DNA of 64,000 bases from Gari tellinella (taxonomy: Eukaryota > Mollusca > Bivalvia > Cardiida > Psammobiidae): NCBI GenBank assembly GCA_922989275.2, contig OV277861.1, forward strand, positions 11,966,040 to 12,030,039. Reading direction: 5' to 3'. Position numbers and translations under genes: made by a program. Positions within the stretch are counted from its first letter, which is position 1; each line of letters starts with the position of its first letter. This document shows positions 30,652 to 39,629 of this stretch, in pieces. The notes beneath the pieces were generated by a model, which had not been told where the DNA came from, made no database searches, and worked only from the letters and a program-made list of their open reading frames with translations.

Positions 30652-30903
30652 TATGTATAAATGGACAGCACTTGGGTGGTTTGTTTTCTCATAAAGAGAG
30701 AGAGTCATCACTGTTCATTGCCTATAATGATCCAAGAAATTTGCTGGTGATGTGATTATGTTTTCATCTTGGAAGCTTGATTGTCCAATAAAGTGACAAT
30801 ATTGAATAGAGATGGCTGATATTGTCACTGAGACAATGATTGTCCCTCATGCCTGGAACTATTGTCTGCTGTAAAACAGTGATTGGAAACCGTATAATAA
30901 TAA

Positions 30904-31117
30904 TTAACACTTAGCCTGCCACTCACGACTATAGCTCCATATGCAAACAGCTTGGATACGGATGAGACGCCGAGTAACTCGGCGTCTCATCCGGATCCAA
31001 GCTGTTTGACACTCGGACAACATTTTCAGCAATTTTGAGCAACTTTGAAGCACTTTGAAACTTGAAGCAGACGAGAAATATAGCAGACGACAATTTATTT
31101 GGCGGGCTAAGGGTTAA
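30904..31117 (+). mobile_element. Family C MITE
   Basis: TTAACACTTAGCCTGCCACT to GGCGGGCTAAGGGTTAA. Almost identical to the copy at 26637-26850, including the GCCGAGTAACTCGGC centre. Confidence 0.9.
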
Positions 31118-31176
31118 CACGAGAGTGCAGAGGTGTAAGTAAGGTACAGTTGAGAAGAAGACATTATTCTTTGCCA

Positions 31177-31387
31177 TTGAACTCTTTCAATACCATGGAC
31201 CTGTTTTAGATGTACTCATGTACTATAGGGACCCTCTGATCAGAATCTACACTGTTTGCTAATTTAGAGCATTATTTATTAAACTAGCCACAGTTCCAAG
31301 TAGACTGGTTCATGTTTTGGTAACTAAAAAGATCCACAAGGGAATGTATAACCCACAAGAGTTACTTTAGAGTGTTGAAAGAGTTAA
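31177..31387 (+). mobile_element. Family M element (TTAA-like ends)
   Basis: TGAACTCTTTCAATACCATG to GTGTTGAAAGAGTTAA: CTCTTTCAA and TTGAAAGAG are the inverted ends. Carries only one beta arm (TCAGAATCTACACTGTTTGC). Confidence 0.75.
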
Positions 31388-31397
31388 ACAAAGTGAA

Positions 31398-31556
31398 ATG
31401 CAAACGCAATTTGTTTTAATACGAGTGGCAAACAGTTTTCATGTTTTAGGGTTACCCTGTGGTGTCTGATCCGGCTCCAATCTGTTTGCAATAAAAAGTA
31501 ATGTTTTTAGCATATAAATGTGTTTATTGGGAAAAAATAATGTTTTCATCTCGGTA
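31398..31556 (-). mobile_element. Family E remnant
   Basis: GAAATGCAAACGCAATTTG, GGTGTCTGATCCGGCTCCAA and GTGTTTATTGGGAAAAAATA match E, with both termini lost. Confidence 0.6.
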
Positions 31557-31654
31557 GGTGATGTCATGATGTCCTTGCCCAGAGATATAGCTATCTACAT
31601 ATACATCTACTATTGCTCCCATTCTCATTGTTTGACATTGAAAACAAGTGACAG

Positions 31655-31727
31655 CTAATAACAGAATGAAGTAAACCAGAAAGCTCCTTGAAACAGTTTT
31701 CTGCTTTATTTTCATCCTGTGTTCCTT
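31655..31727. repeat. Degraded L hairpin
   Basis: GAATGAAGTAAACCAGAAAG and TTTCTGCTTTATTTTCATCC pair around a broken centre. Confidence 0.55.
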
Positions 31728-31838
31728 CCTCTTCATAATAAACACCACAAATGGTTAGTCATTGCTGGTTTTGATAACAGATATTTTGTTAGTTAACATC
31801 CGTTTCTGCCATCTATGGGCTAAATTGGAGAAGGGAAA

Positions 31839-31850
31839 CCGGCAGACATA
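31839..31850 (+). tRNA. 5' piece of split tRNA-like sequence
   Basis: CCGGCAGACATA, which once joined to 32893 gives a 5' strand able to pair with CCGCCGG at the 3' end (6 of 7 pairs). A degenerate tRNA-derived SINE-like or pseudo-tRNA, not a working gene. Confidence 0.4.
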
Positions 31851-32890
31851 CCCGGCTGTACTTTTTCCTAGGTTTTATGAAAAAAAACCATGGAAAAAAC
31901 CACGGAGTATTCGGACGGTCATATTACAAAAACCTTGGAAAAAAGACGAGAAAACCTTAGAAAATACAAGACCTTGGTTTTTACATGGTTTGACAAAATA
32001 CCTCGGAAAAGTTTACGAGGAATCCTTGTAAAATATTTAATTTCCAAGGAAACCACGGAAACAAAAAATCCTCGGAAAAGTTTACGAGGAATCCTTGTAA
32101 AATATTTAGGAAAAAACCATGGAAATATTAGAACCATTTTACGTGGTTTCGACAAAATACCATGGAAAAGTATATATATACGAGGAATAGTTAACTACTA
32201 GTGGGTGGGGTACCACATGCTTTTGTTTGTATCATGTAAATATCCAAAATATATTATGATCATGATAAAATTGTATTTATGTAAGTTATGTAACTTACCA
32301 TGAATCTTTTGTCAGGAGTCTGAACTGGTTTGGAGTCTTTAATTTTTGCCACATTCACATTTTAAAGTATAGATAAACAGACAACTTAAATCTCTGACCT
32401 CTGATTGTTGTGAGCTGGTGTCCTGGGTGTGTATAATATTCACTGTTTTGTGAAACTTACAATTGTAGCAAATATTTCTTATATTTATAATTCACTAAGT
32501 TGTACTTCCAAGGTTTTTCCGTGCTGGAAAATGTCTAAGTACAATTTTTACGAGGTGCAAATTGTTTAAGTTATTATTTTACAAGGATTTTCCGTGCTAA
32601 AAAATGGTTAAGTTCTTATTTCCGAGATTGTTCCGTGTTTATTTTTGCCAAAGTCCAATTTTTCCGAGCTTTTGCCAAGGTTTTAAGAGTTTCCAAGGTT
32701 TTTTCTTGATATTTACGTGGTTTTTTTGTTCATAAGCATGCATAAACCATGGAAATTTTGGTGACTAAACAAAAACCTTGGAAATTGTTACGAGTTATCA
32801 TGGAACTTTTAGAATTCCATGTAAATTCCACGTAAATTATTCATATTCCATGGAAATTTTACACTGAACCTTGGAAAAAGTACAGCCGGG
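31851..32890. mobile_element. Composite element with CCATGG/CCTTGG-palindrome arms
   Basis: CCCGGCTGTACTTTTTCCTA to GGAAAAAGTACAGCCGGG, flanked by TA (31849-31850, 32891-32892). The arms are arrays of ACCATGGAAA, ACCTTGGAAA and ACCTCGGAAA-type units in both orientations. The centre (32202-32474) is the core shared with 25349-25637. A 42-bp unit with AGTTTACGAGGAATCCTTGT is duplicated at about 31993 and 32069. Confidence 0.82.
32202..32474 (+). repeat. Conserved core shared with 25.3-25.6 kb
   Basis: GGGTGGGGTACCACATGCTT to CAAAACAGTG-complement. See the 25349-25637 entry. Similarity stops abruptly where the palindromic arms start on each side. Confidence 0.88.
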
Positions 32891-32892
32891 TA

Positions 32893-32951
32893 GTCAAGGG
32901 GTAAGCGCTCGATTATGATGTCAGGGGTTGTGAGTTCGATCCCCCGCCGGA
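32893..32951 (+). tRNA. 3' piece of split tRNA-like sequence (A box/B box)
   Basis: GTCAAGGGGTAAGCGC resembles a D-arm/A box and GTGAGTTCGATCCCC a T-arm/B box, ending CCGCCGGAC. Spacing after removing the insert is about 71 nt. The T stem does not pair well, so I read it as a tRNA-derived SINE head or tRNA pseudogene. Confidence 0.45.
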
Positions 32952-33101
32952 CTTTATAAAACGAGGTTCAATGTATCAGTGCTTTATATTGGAGAACTCT
33001 TGTCGATAATAAGAATAGGGCATCGTGCCCGGTTTCTTTGTATCTGCTCCCCTCTCTCTGGGGCAACGAATTAGCCAATAGATAGCAGAAACGGATGTTA
33101 A

Positions 33102-33481
33102 CAAACAAAAGATAGAAAGGCATAAAATGGCAACTTTTTGGGAAAATGGGTTATGGTGTGAAAAGGTATTTTTATGACCAATATAATTATTACCACATGA
33201 AAAGGCATATTTCCATGAGGGAAAGGGTTCAACGTCTTCCTTCCTGCAAGTGGCATGCTTTTATCTTGGATTCAGAAGCAGCAGAGTTTGAGGCTTACAC
33301 AATTATTACCTAACACTTGCTGGAACGGTTTACATCAACTTATAACCCCTGGAACACCTCGAAATGCCAAACTTCTAGAAGACTTGGAACACTGTGATAC
33401 GTCTTGATTATAAGGATTTTATTTTCTTGATGTGCAGCTATTTAGTTCAACCTTTGAAAACTCTACCAATATCTGAAGGCT
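33102..33481. other. Gap without recognised feature
   Basis: A family A terminal scrap near 33195-33230 (AAAGGCATATTTCCATGAGG); otherwise nothing. Confidence 0.45.
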
Positions 33482-33667
33482 GATCTCCAGATAAGGGGAG
33501 TATTTCAAAAACTAAAATCTTTATTTCTGCATTAAACCCTATAGTGTTACTACTCATTAGAATCGTCTCTTCGAGACGATTCTAATGAGTAGTTACACCA
33601 TAGGATTTGGTTCTGAAATGAATGAGAAAAAGTTGGATGTGTTTACTCCCTCTTATCTAGTGCCTTA
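33482..33667. mobile_element. Family B MITE copy 6
   Basis: ATCTCCAGATAAGGGGAG to CCCTCTTATCTAGTGCC, with a perfect CATTAGAATCGTCTCTTCGA palindrome. Confidence 0.82.
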
Positions 33668-33769
33668 AAATTAGGCAAAAGTGTTACCTGCTGACAATGT
33701 GAACATTTCTGAACATTTACTTATTGGTTGCTGAATCAGTGAATCCTGTATCCAATTTCCAAAATGAGT

Positions 33770-33905
33770 TTCACCCAATTACCTGTAACAGTTTCTAATT
33801 TTGAAGACAGGTAACAACTTAAAGCAGGTTGAAAGTAAAGCAGAATATACCTAAGGCGCATTCTGCTTTTTTCCCCGCCTACTTCAAGCTACCAACTTTC
33901 CGAAA
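33770..33905 (+). mobile_element. Family A/A2 fragment
   Basis: CCAATTACCTGTAACAGTTT to an alpha hairpin (33820-33890) with a degraded right arm, then AAGCTACCAACTTTCCG as in A2. It lacks a 3' end. Confidence 0.6.
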
Positions 33906-34314
33906 AAATATATTCAAATAGAGGCCACCCACTTGAAAAAAAATAATGGCCCATTTGGCATCTTTTACAGAAAAATACGATAATTCACAGGGATTCTGTT
34001 CAAAGATTGCACAATAAATAAAGGGTATTAAGCTTAATGAATATCAGTCATAGACTTATTGTTGTGATCCCAGGAATTAAACACCTGAAGTGTTAGCCTA
34101 GAAAGAGAGAGTTAAAACTAGGAGGAGTTCTGAAAGTCTTCAGCCAAATATAATCAAGATTTATGATGTGTGTCAGTATCTCTTTTAGTAGAACACTATC
34201 TTTTTTTGTATTTTTCTTACCTGTAGAACATTTTTGTAATCTAGCTCTTTATATAGATCAAAACTTGACTATCAAAAACAAAATATCAGTTTACATCTAA
34301 CGACTGTTGTCTTC
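33906..34314. other. Gap without recognised feature
   Basis: AT-rich; nothing recognised. Confidence 0.45.
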
Positions 34315-34518
34315 TTAACCCTTAGCCCGCCAAATAAATTGTCGTCTGCTACATTTCTCGTCTGCTTCAAGTTTCAAAGTTGCTCAAAATTGCTGAAAAT
34401 GTTGTCCGAGTGTCAAACAGCTTGGATCCGGAAGAGACGCCGAGTTACTCGGCGTCTCATCCGTATCCAAGCTGTTTGCATATGGAGCTAAAGTCGTGAG
34501 TGGCGGGCCAAGGGTTAA
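34315..34518 (-). mobile_element. Family C MITE
   Basis: TTAACCCTTAGCCCGCCAAA to GGCGGGCCAAGGGTTAA; beta hairpin centre GCCGAGTTACTCGGC. Confidence 0.9.
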
Positions 34519-34575
34519 TGCAAGATAACAATAATGCTGAAAGCTCCTGTACAAACAGCAGTATTTCATTTTGCA
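34519..34575. repeat. Half L hairpin
   Basis: TTAATGCAAGATAACAATAA then TGCTGAAAGCTCCTGTAC; the right arm is mostly lost. Confidence 0.5.
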
Positions 34576-34650
34576 TTTAGAAAATACCTGTATTTAGTGA
34601 CCTTTATGCTGCTTCATCAATGTACATTGGACTATAGATTTTCCTTTCTA

Positions 34651-34883
34651 TTAACCCATCATCCAATAAATACACCTTATGTCTTTAATTTATTTCTTCA
34701 CTAAAGTAAATAGTTCCTCATTACTAATGCAGTCATGACTATGCACCACATGGATTATTTCCTGTATCCTTGTAACTAAGATGGTAGCCTAATAGAGCAT
34801 ATTGAACATAGAGCAAATTTCAACCGGCTTTGAGTGGTCACCTATCTTCAAAACTAGAAACAGGCTATGGGGTAATGAGTCAA
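34651..34883 (-). mobile_element. Family A MITE, degraded hairpin
   Basis: TTAACCCATCATCCAATAAA to GGCTATGGGGTAATGAGTCA. The hairpin is reduced to scraps (AGCATATTGAAC, TTTCAACCGGCTTTGAG). Confidence 0.75.
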
Positions 34884-34956
34884 ATATTAGTTATTTTCCT
34901 GTAGGAGCTTTCTGCTTTATTTTTGCGTTAAGCTTTATTTATATAGGATATAGCAT

Positions 34957-35095
34957 GAGTGTTCATAATTTTTTGGATTTATTAAACGAGTCTTTTAGAA
35001 AACGATAAAAACGAGGCTGTGCCGAGTTTTTATCGTTTTCTAAAACGACGAGTTTGATAAATCCAATAAATTATTAACACAAATGTTATATTCTT
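34957..35095. mobile_element. Palindromic element with GAGGCTGTGCCGAG centre
   Basis: TTTTTTGGATTTATTAAACG, TTTTAGAAAACGATAAAAAC and the mirror set pair around ACGAGGCTGTGCCGAG. The arms are near perfect over about 55 bp. Confidence 0.78.
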
Positions 35096-35565
35096 TTTAT
35101 AACATAATCTAGAAAAGTTATTTATCTCAGCCTTTGAGGTCAAGTGAATGCTTAGCGCGATATAAGTAGATCTATACAGGAAAAAAAGTTCAAATTAACC
35201 CCGTTCACTAGCATAATGTTTATGTTATTATATGTATTAGTAAACACTTTCATGTAGATCTAGTATTGATTAATTACACCAAAAATCTATAAATTGAATC
35301 TACGTGATGGAATGAAGACGCTGGAAATTGAACGCATAGAACGCATTTTAATGACGTCACAAGTAAACGACGTCGTGGCATACCTCATTTGCATAGTTAT
35401 TTAACTAGTTATATATGACATTTAAACAACGGGTGTTATTCAATGCTCACGCTGTCTGTTATGTTATAAATAAGTTTTATTTATCAGACTGAAAAATCAT
35501 GTTCTTTTGAGTGGCTGCATTGCAAAGGTTTTACTGTTTGAAACATTCATATAGCCATGGAACCC
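35096..35565. other. Gap without recognised feature
   Basis: Contains ATGACGTCACAAGTAAACGA near 35351 but no repeat family or coding frame I can name. Confidence 0.45.
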
Positions 35566-35783
35566 TTAACTTTCAACAACGTGGACCTGTTTAAAATATA
35601 CTTAAAAGTAACATATAACATTTGCAAAAAGTGTACTGAAGGTCCAGATCAGAGTGCTGTTTGTTAATTTAGACCATCAAACTACCCAGAATTCCAGGTT
35701 GACTGGTTCATGTTTTGGTAACTAAAAAGACCCACAAGGGAACTTAATAACACACAAGAGTTATTAAGTGTTGAAAGAATTAA
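35566..35783 (+). mobile_element. Family M element
   Basis: TTAACTTTCAACAACGTGGA to GTGTTGAAAGAATTAA. Shared interior TTCATGTTTTGGTAACTAAA and CCCACAAGGGAAC. Confidence 0.75.
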
Positions 35784-35879
35784 GGATGACTTGATAGTCA
35801 TAACAAAATACTTTGTAGATATAGAGGCAAGTTGAGAAACTGGTAAGCTTACTCTCTTTTTACCTTGAAACTTGTTCCA

Positions 35880-35993
35880 ATTTTGAAAAATTTACATAGA
35901 GTTGGCACAATCATATTGTCATAATTTCTCAGCTTTCCAAGATATAACGGTCCCAGGTGAGCGATTTAGGGCCGTATACGGCTCTTGTTACCT
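35880..35993 (+). mobile_element. Solo 3' end of an H2-type Helentron-like element
   Basis: TTGGCACAATCATATTGTCA, CAGGTGAGCGATTTAGGGCC and GTATACGGCTCTTGTT match the last ~100 bp of H2 (18620-18723) with no tandem core or 5' end. 5' truncation is common for Helitron-like copies. Confidence 0.8.
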
Positions 35994-36085
35994 TGAAACT
36001 TGTTCTAATTTTGAAACACTAGTTAATCTTGTATTGTAGACCACTTGGAGAAGACCTTTGTTCTAAATCTTGAAAACAGGTGGTT

Positions 36086-36152
36086 GCTTAATGCAGGATA
36101 AAAATAATGCAGATGCAGCTTTCTGCATTGTTTTATCCTGGATTAAACAGTC
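36086..36152. repeat. L hairpin, imperfect
   Basis: CTTAATGCAGGATAAAAATA and TTGTTTTATCCTGGATTAA border a shortened centre (GATGCAGCTTTCTGC). Confidence 0.65.
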
Positions 36153-36156
36153 AGCT

Positions 36157-36403
36157 GGGGCCCATATTTCATAAAACTTCGTACGACAAATGTTGTCTTA
36201 AGTCAGATTATAAAAGTCTCAATTATTATTTATTTCTCCATCTAATCCTGTCTTGTGGCATCTTTTTGGAAACGTTTTGAAAAGACGATTCCAAAGTGAT
36301 GTCACAAGACAGGATTAGAGAGAGAAATTAGAAATTAAATGTATTTTAAAAGTTTTGACTTATGACTGTTTTTGTTGTACGAAGTTTTATGAAACGGGCC
36401 CCT
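36157..36403. mobile_element. Family G MITE copy 1
   Basis: GGGGCCCATATTTCATAAAA to GTTTTATGAAACGGGCCCC. Inner arms CTAATCCTGTCTTGTGGCAT and GTCACAAGACAGGATTAG pair. The centre has drifted (ACGTTTTGAAAAGACGATTC). Confidence 0.85.
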
Positions 36404-36647
36404 GTTCTTTAGATATTTCCATGCTGTGTTAATCTTAAACTTAATTGTTTCTTGCTTGTATGTCACTTTCAACAGTTAAATCACATCTGCTTTACAATAA
36501 GCCTGCTTTCTCCTTATTTCAATTTGCTGTGTTTATTAACAGTGTGTTCATAATGAAGCATTCTCTAAAGAGCATTGTAAGTGCCTAAAACACTTGAAAT
36601 CACACTAATTACAGAGATTTCTACATCGCTCTTCCCAATTAAAGTCA
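36404..36647. other. Gap without recognised feature
   Basis: Nothing recognised. Confidence 0.45.
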
Positions 36648-36682
36648 GCAAATACCAGAAACAGGTTATGGATTAATGGGTT
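36648..36682 (-). mobile_element. Family A terminal remnant
   Basis: CCAGAAACAGGTTATGGATT followed by AATGGGTTAA. Confidence 0.5.
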
Positions 36683-36939
36683 AAACCTTTCTTTCATTTT
36701 AACAAGATAGCTGAGAAATTGAGAATTGCAACATATAATGATGTATATGTTGGTTTAGACTGCCTGTTACAGTAACAGTGAGTGTCTATAAACTGTTCTA
36801 GTCTTCATTGAATGAAGTACTGACAGCTGTCAATGCTTTAATTGCCAATTAGTAATGAAGCATTTTGTGATGTCTTTATCTACGAGGTACCCCGTTAGTA
36901 GGAAGCTAAGTGTAAAAGACGATATGCTTTAGTTTCAGC
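36683..36939. other. Gap without recognised feature
   Basis: Nothing recognised. Confidence 0.4.
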
Positions 36940-37018
36940 CCTATAAATTGGTAGTATTTTCATCAATGGAGGAATAAATTAAAGGCATTAAAAGGCGTAT
37001 TTATGGAGTAATGGGTTA
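36940..37018 (+). mobile_element. Family A 3' fragment
   Basis: TTTTCATCAATGGAGGAATA to TATGGAGTAATGGGTTAA. Confidence 0.6.
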
Positions 37019-37127
37019 AACTGACAAATATAGAGTAAAAGACCCATAAAACTTATTCAAACAAAAATGGATTAAAAAAATGCAGATTTAGATATTTCAG
37101 CAATAATGTCTGTTGGATTTTCAACTA

Positions 37128-37379
37128 TTAACCCTTTACCTCATAGCCTATTTCTAGTTTTGAAGACAGGTGACCACTTAAAGCAGGTTGAAAGTAAAGC
37201 AGAATGTGCCTTGAGGCACATTCTGCTTTACTTTCAGCCTGCTTTAAGCTAAAATCTGCGAGGCTACATAAAATATTTGTTATGGTAATTGTTCATGAGG
37301 GTATAAACTGGAACTATTTTCTTCAGCGGAGGAATAAATTAAATACGCTAAAAGTCGTTTCTATGGGGGAAAGGGTTAA
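37128..37379 (+). mobile_element. Family A MITE
   Basis: TTAACCCTTTACCTCATAGC to CTATGGGGGAAAGGGTTAA. Alpha hairpin at about 37178-37248, centre GTGCCTTGAGGCAC. Confidence 0.88.
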
Positions 37380-37473
37380 ATAACATTTCAAGAATCATTT
37401 ACTATATTAAACGAAACAGATGAGATTTTTTTCACTACTGGGCAGTACTGACTGAAGTTTCTATTTCTTGCTG

Positions 37474-37694
37474 TTAACTCTATGCATGCTAGCGGCAGAA
37501 CAGTGATTTCTTTTGCAAACAGTTTGAAACCAGATGAGATGCCGCATAGCGCATTATGCGGCATCTCATCAGGAGTCAAACTGTTTGACACTCTCAATTT
37601 ATTTTGAAAAGAAAATTTGAAAACTTTGGTTTTAGATCAGAAGCAGACAAGAAATGTTGCAGACAAAAAATTACCCAGCATTCAAAGAGTTTGA
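37474..37694 (-). mobile_element. Family C2 MITE
   Basis: TTAACTCTATGCATGCTAGC to CAGCATTCAAAGAGTTT. The beta hairpin has the unusual centre GATGCCGCATAGCGCATTAT, where both arms changed together relative to other copies. Confidence 0.82.
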
Positions 37695-38254
37695 ACATAA
37701 ATTGCTGGAGAACTGATACTGAATAGAGGTACTAACTGTAACTGTATCTAGGAATATAGCTCCTGCCCCGCAGGAAATACCTGACATTATCCTAACAACT
37801 GCAAATTGTCTCTCGGGAATTTTATCAAACCTAATGTCAGGTCATGCACAACAGATGTTTCTAATGGTTTTAGTCAATAAGAATCTACAGGTAGTCTTGG
37901 AAGCATTTAACCCATTACCCCATAGCTGTAACCCTCTCCAGGCTTCTGTACATGTAATCTTTTACTATTATTTCCCTTTTATTCCTACAAGGATTGTCTT
38001 TTCCTACCCACCCCTGGGAAAAGTGTTCAAAGATTTTAGAATATTCATAAACATTAAAATGCCGCTTCTAGAATTGTTCTAGAGCATCTAGAATAACTTT
38101 ACAAATTCTACCAAAGGAGTTTAAAACTAGTTATTATAGAACAACGGCTTTAAGGCTATCAAATTTGTAGAGGTTTTTCTACAAAATATTCATGGATGTC
38201 AAATGGTCGCTTCTAGAATTGTTCATGAATATTCAAGAATTATTTCTGGATATA

Positions 38255-38623
38255 CAGTAAAACCCCTCTAAACCGGAACCTCTAAATACCGAAATTCTCT
38301 CTAAACCGGACAAAAACTGTGGTCCCGTTTCCCACATATTTTTACGCCTTTGATTTATTCCTTCACTGAAGAAAATATATTCATGAACATATATCACCAG
38401 AAATATTTTCTATATTCTAGCAGATGATAGCTTAAAGCAGGTTGAAAGTAAAGCAGAATGTGCCTTAAGGCGCATTCTTCTTTACTTTCAACCTGCTTTA
38501 AGTGGTCAGCTACCTTCCATACTAGAAACAAGCTATGGGTTAAAACCCCTCTAAACCGGAAACCCCTCTAAACCGGATGTTTTTGTTGTCCCCGCACATG
38601 TCCGGTTTAGAGGGGTTTCACTG
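38255..38623. mobile_element. Tc1-like MITE (CTCTAAACCGGA ends) with family A inserted
   Basis: CAGTAAAACCCCTCTAAACC and GGTTTAGAGGGGTTTCACTG are the ends, with TA on both sides. The motif CTCTAAACCGGA occurs several times just inside each end. Confidence 0.82.
38315..38545 (-). mobile_element. Family A MITE nested in the Tc1-like MITE
   Basis: CCCGTTTCCCACATATTTTT to AAGCTATGGGTTAA. Alpha hairpin at about 38431-38501 with a CTGC/CTTC mismatch. Confidence 0.78.
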
Positions 38624-38665
38624 TAGTTCTAGAATAGTTCAATACCTTCCCACAGGGACAGAATT

Positions 38666-38730
38666 ACTGGTCTACTTCATAGCCTTTTTCTAATTTTGAA
38701 GAGTACAGCAGAATGTGCCAACAATCAACA
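38666..38730 (+). mobile_element. Family A fragment
   Basis: TTCATAGCCTTTTTCTAATT then GCAGAATGTGCC only. Confidence 0.45.
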
Positions 38731-38767
38731 AATCTCAACTGAAATTTATCAAAACTATTCATTAACC

Positions 38768-38900
38768 CAGGGCTGCCATTTCTCCGGATTTTTCCTAAAT
38801 CTTCGTAGCTTAAAGCAGGCTGAAAGTAAAGCAGAATGTGCCTTAGAGTGAGAAAATTTGGAAACCTTAGGATTTTTCATGTCAACTTATGGCAGCCCTG
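38768..38900 (-). mobile_element. Family A2 MITE with ATTAACC duplication
   Basis: CAGGGCTGCCATTTCTCCGG to CAACTTATGGCAGCCCTG, flanked by ATTAACC (38761-38767, 38901-38907). It carries only the left arm of the alpha hairpin (to GTGCCTTAG), an internal deletion. Confidence 0.87.
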
Positions 38901-39199
38901 ATTAACCCTTTGATAATTTTGTTAAAATGTGGGTCTACGGTGTTTACACATGATACCTGTAATCTACCAGTTTCTGGCCTGAAGTGTGCCAGTTAAAATA
39001 CTTTCATTATTGATAGCATCAAAAGTCTGAAGAAAAAGTAACATCTATCTGCTTCTCAATCCTCAGATATCTAAGAATCACCTTGCAGCACTGACTTACT
39101 GTTTCTTCAATGGGCAATTAGATCAAATAACTCTTATAATCTCGGAAAAAATGCTACCCCACAATTTTTTTATATTTATTTAAATACATCATTGCTTAT

Positions 39200-39256
39200 A
39201 TTACTTAAAGCAGACTGAAAGTAAAGCAGAAAACTCCTATAGGGGCTTGCTTTAAC
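39200..39256. repeat. Alpha hairpin, right arm eroded
   Basis: CTTAAAGCAGACTGAAAGTA, GCAGAAAACTCCTATAGGGG, CTTGCTTTAA. Confidence 0.55.
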
Positions 39257-39335
39257 TCTTTCAACAGCATGGACCTGTTTAAGTAATCATCACATTCGCA
39301 AACAGTGTAGACCCAGAACAGAGAACTGGCATTAG
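39253..39335 (+). mobile_element. Family M 5' fragment on the hairpin-border TTAA
   Basis: TTAACTCTTTCAACAGCATG follows CTTGC, so it starts at the alpha hairpin's right-border TTAA. Confidence 0.55.
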
Positions 39336-39372
39336 CATTTGGTATAAAATATCTAATTATTGTTTATGGCAT

Positions 39373-39626
39373 TTAACCCATTACCTCATAGCCTATTTAT
39401 AGTTTTGAAGATAGGTGACCACTTAGAGCAGGTTGAAAGTAAAGCAGAATGTGCCTTAAGGCACATTCTGCTTTACTTTCAGCCTGCTTTAAGATAGGAT
39501 CTGTTGGGGATATAGAAACTTTTTCTTATGCTATATATTTATGAAGGTACTGGGTATAACTTGGAACTATTTTCTTCAGTGGAAGAAAGGTGTAAAAAGG
39601 CGTATATATGGGCGGGGGGAATAGGT
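39373..39626 (+). mobile_element. Family A MITE
   Basis: TTAACCCATTACCTCATAGC to GGCGTATATATGGGCG. The 3' terminus is degraded next to H4. Perfect alpha hairpin at 39425-39495. Confidence 0.82.
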
Positions 39627-39629
39627 TTA

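Larger units (their letters stand above)
31793..33101. mobile_element. TTAA-ended element carrying a tRNA-like sequence, split by a 1.04-kb insert
   Basis: TTAACATCCGTTTCTGCCAT and GCAGAAACGGATGTTAA form the ends, with TATGGGCTAA/TTAGCCAATA continuing the pairing. Without the insert (31851-32890) it is about 270 bp. It contains a tRNA-like region and a GGGCATCGTGCCC hairpin (33019). Confidence 0.72.
38012..38657. mobile_element. Composite element with TTCTAGAA-palindrome arms
   Basis: CCCTGGGAAAAGTGTTCAAA and TTCAATACCTTCCCACAGGG are inverted ends resembling the CCCTGCGAAA ends at 24.8 kb. The arms contain CTTCTAGAATTGTTC, GCATCTAGAATAAC and TTCTAGAATAGTTC. No core is seen. Two other MITEs are nested inside. 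Confidence 0.6.

Noticed and set aside
31890..32201. 103- and 89-codon open frames over 31762-32201
   Set aside because: They run through the CCATGG/CCTTGG palindrome array of a transposon arm; the repeated K-S-L-R-G-I-L-V-K string is a by-product of the array, and the opposite strand is equally open.
35341..35375. CRE/ATF-like TGACGTCA site as a promoter
   Set aside because: A single 8-bp motif without a neighbouring gene is weak evidence for a promoter.
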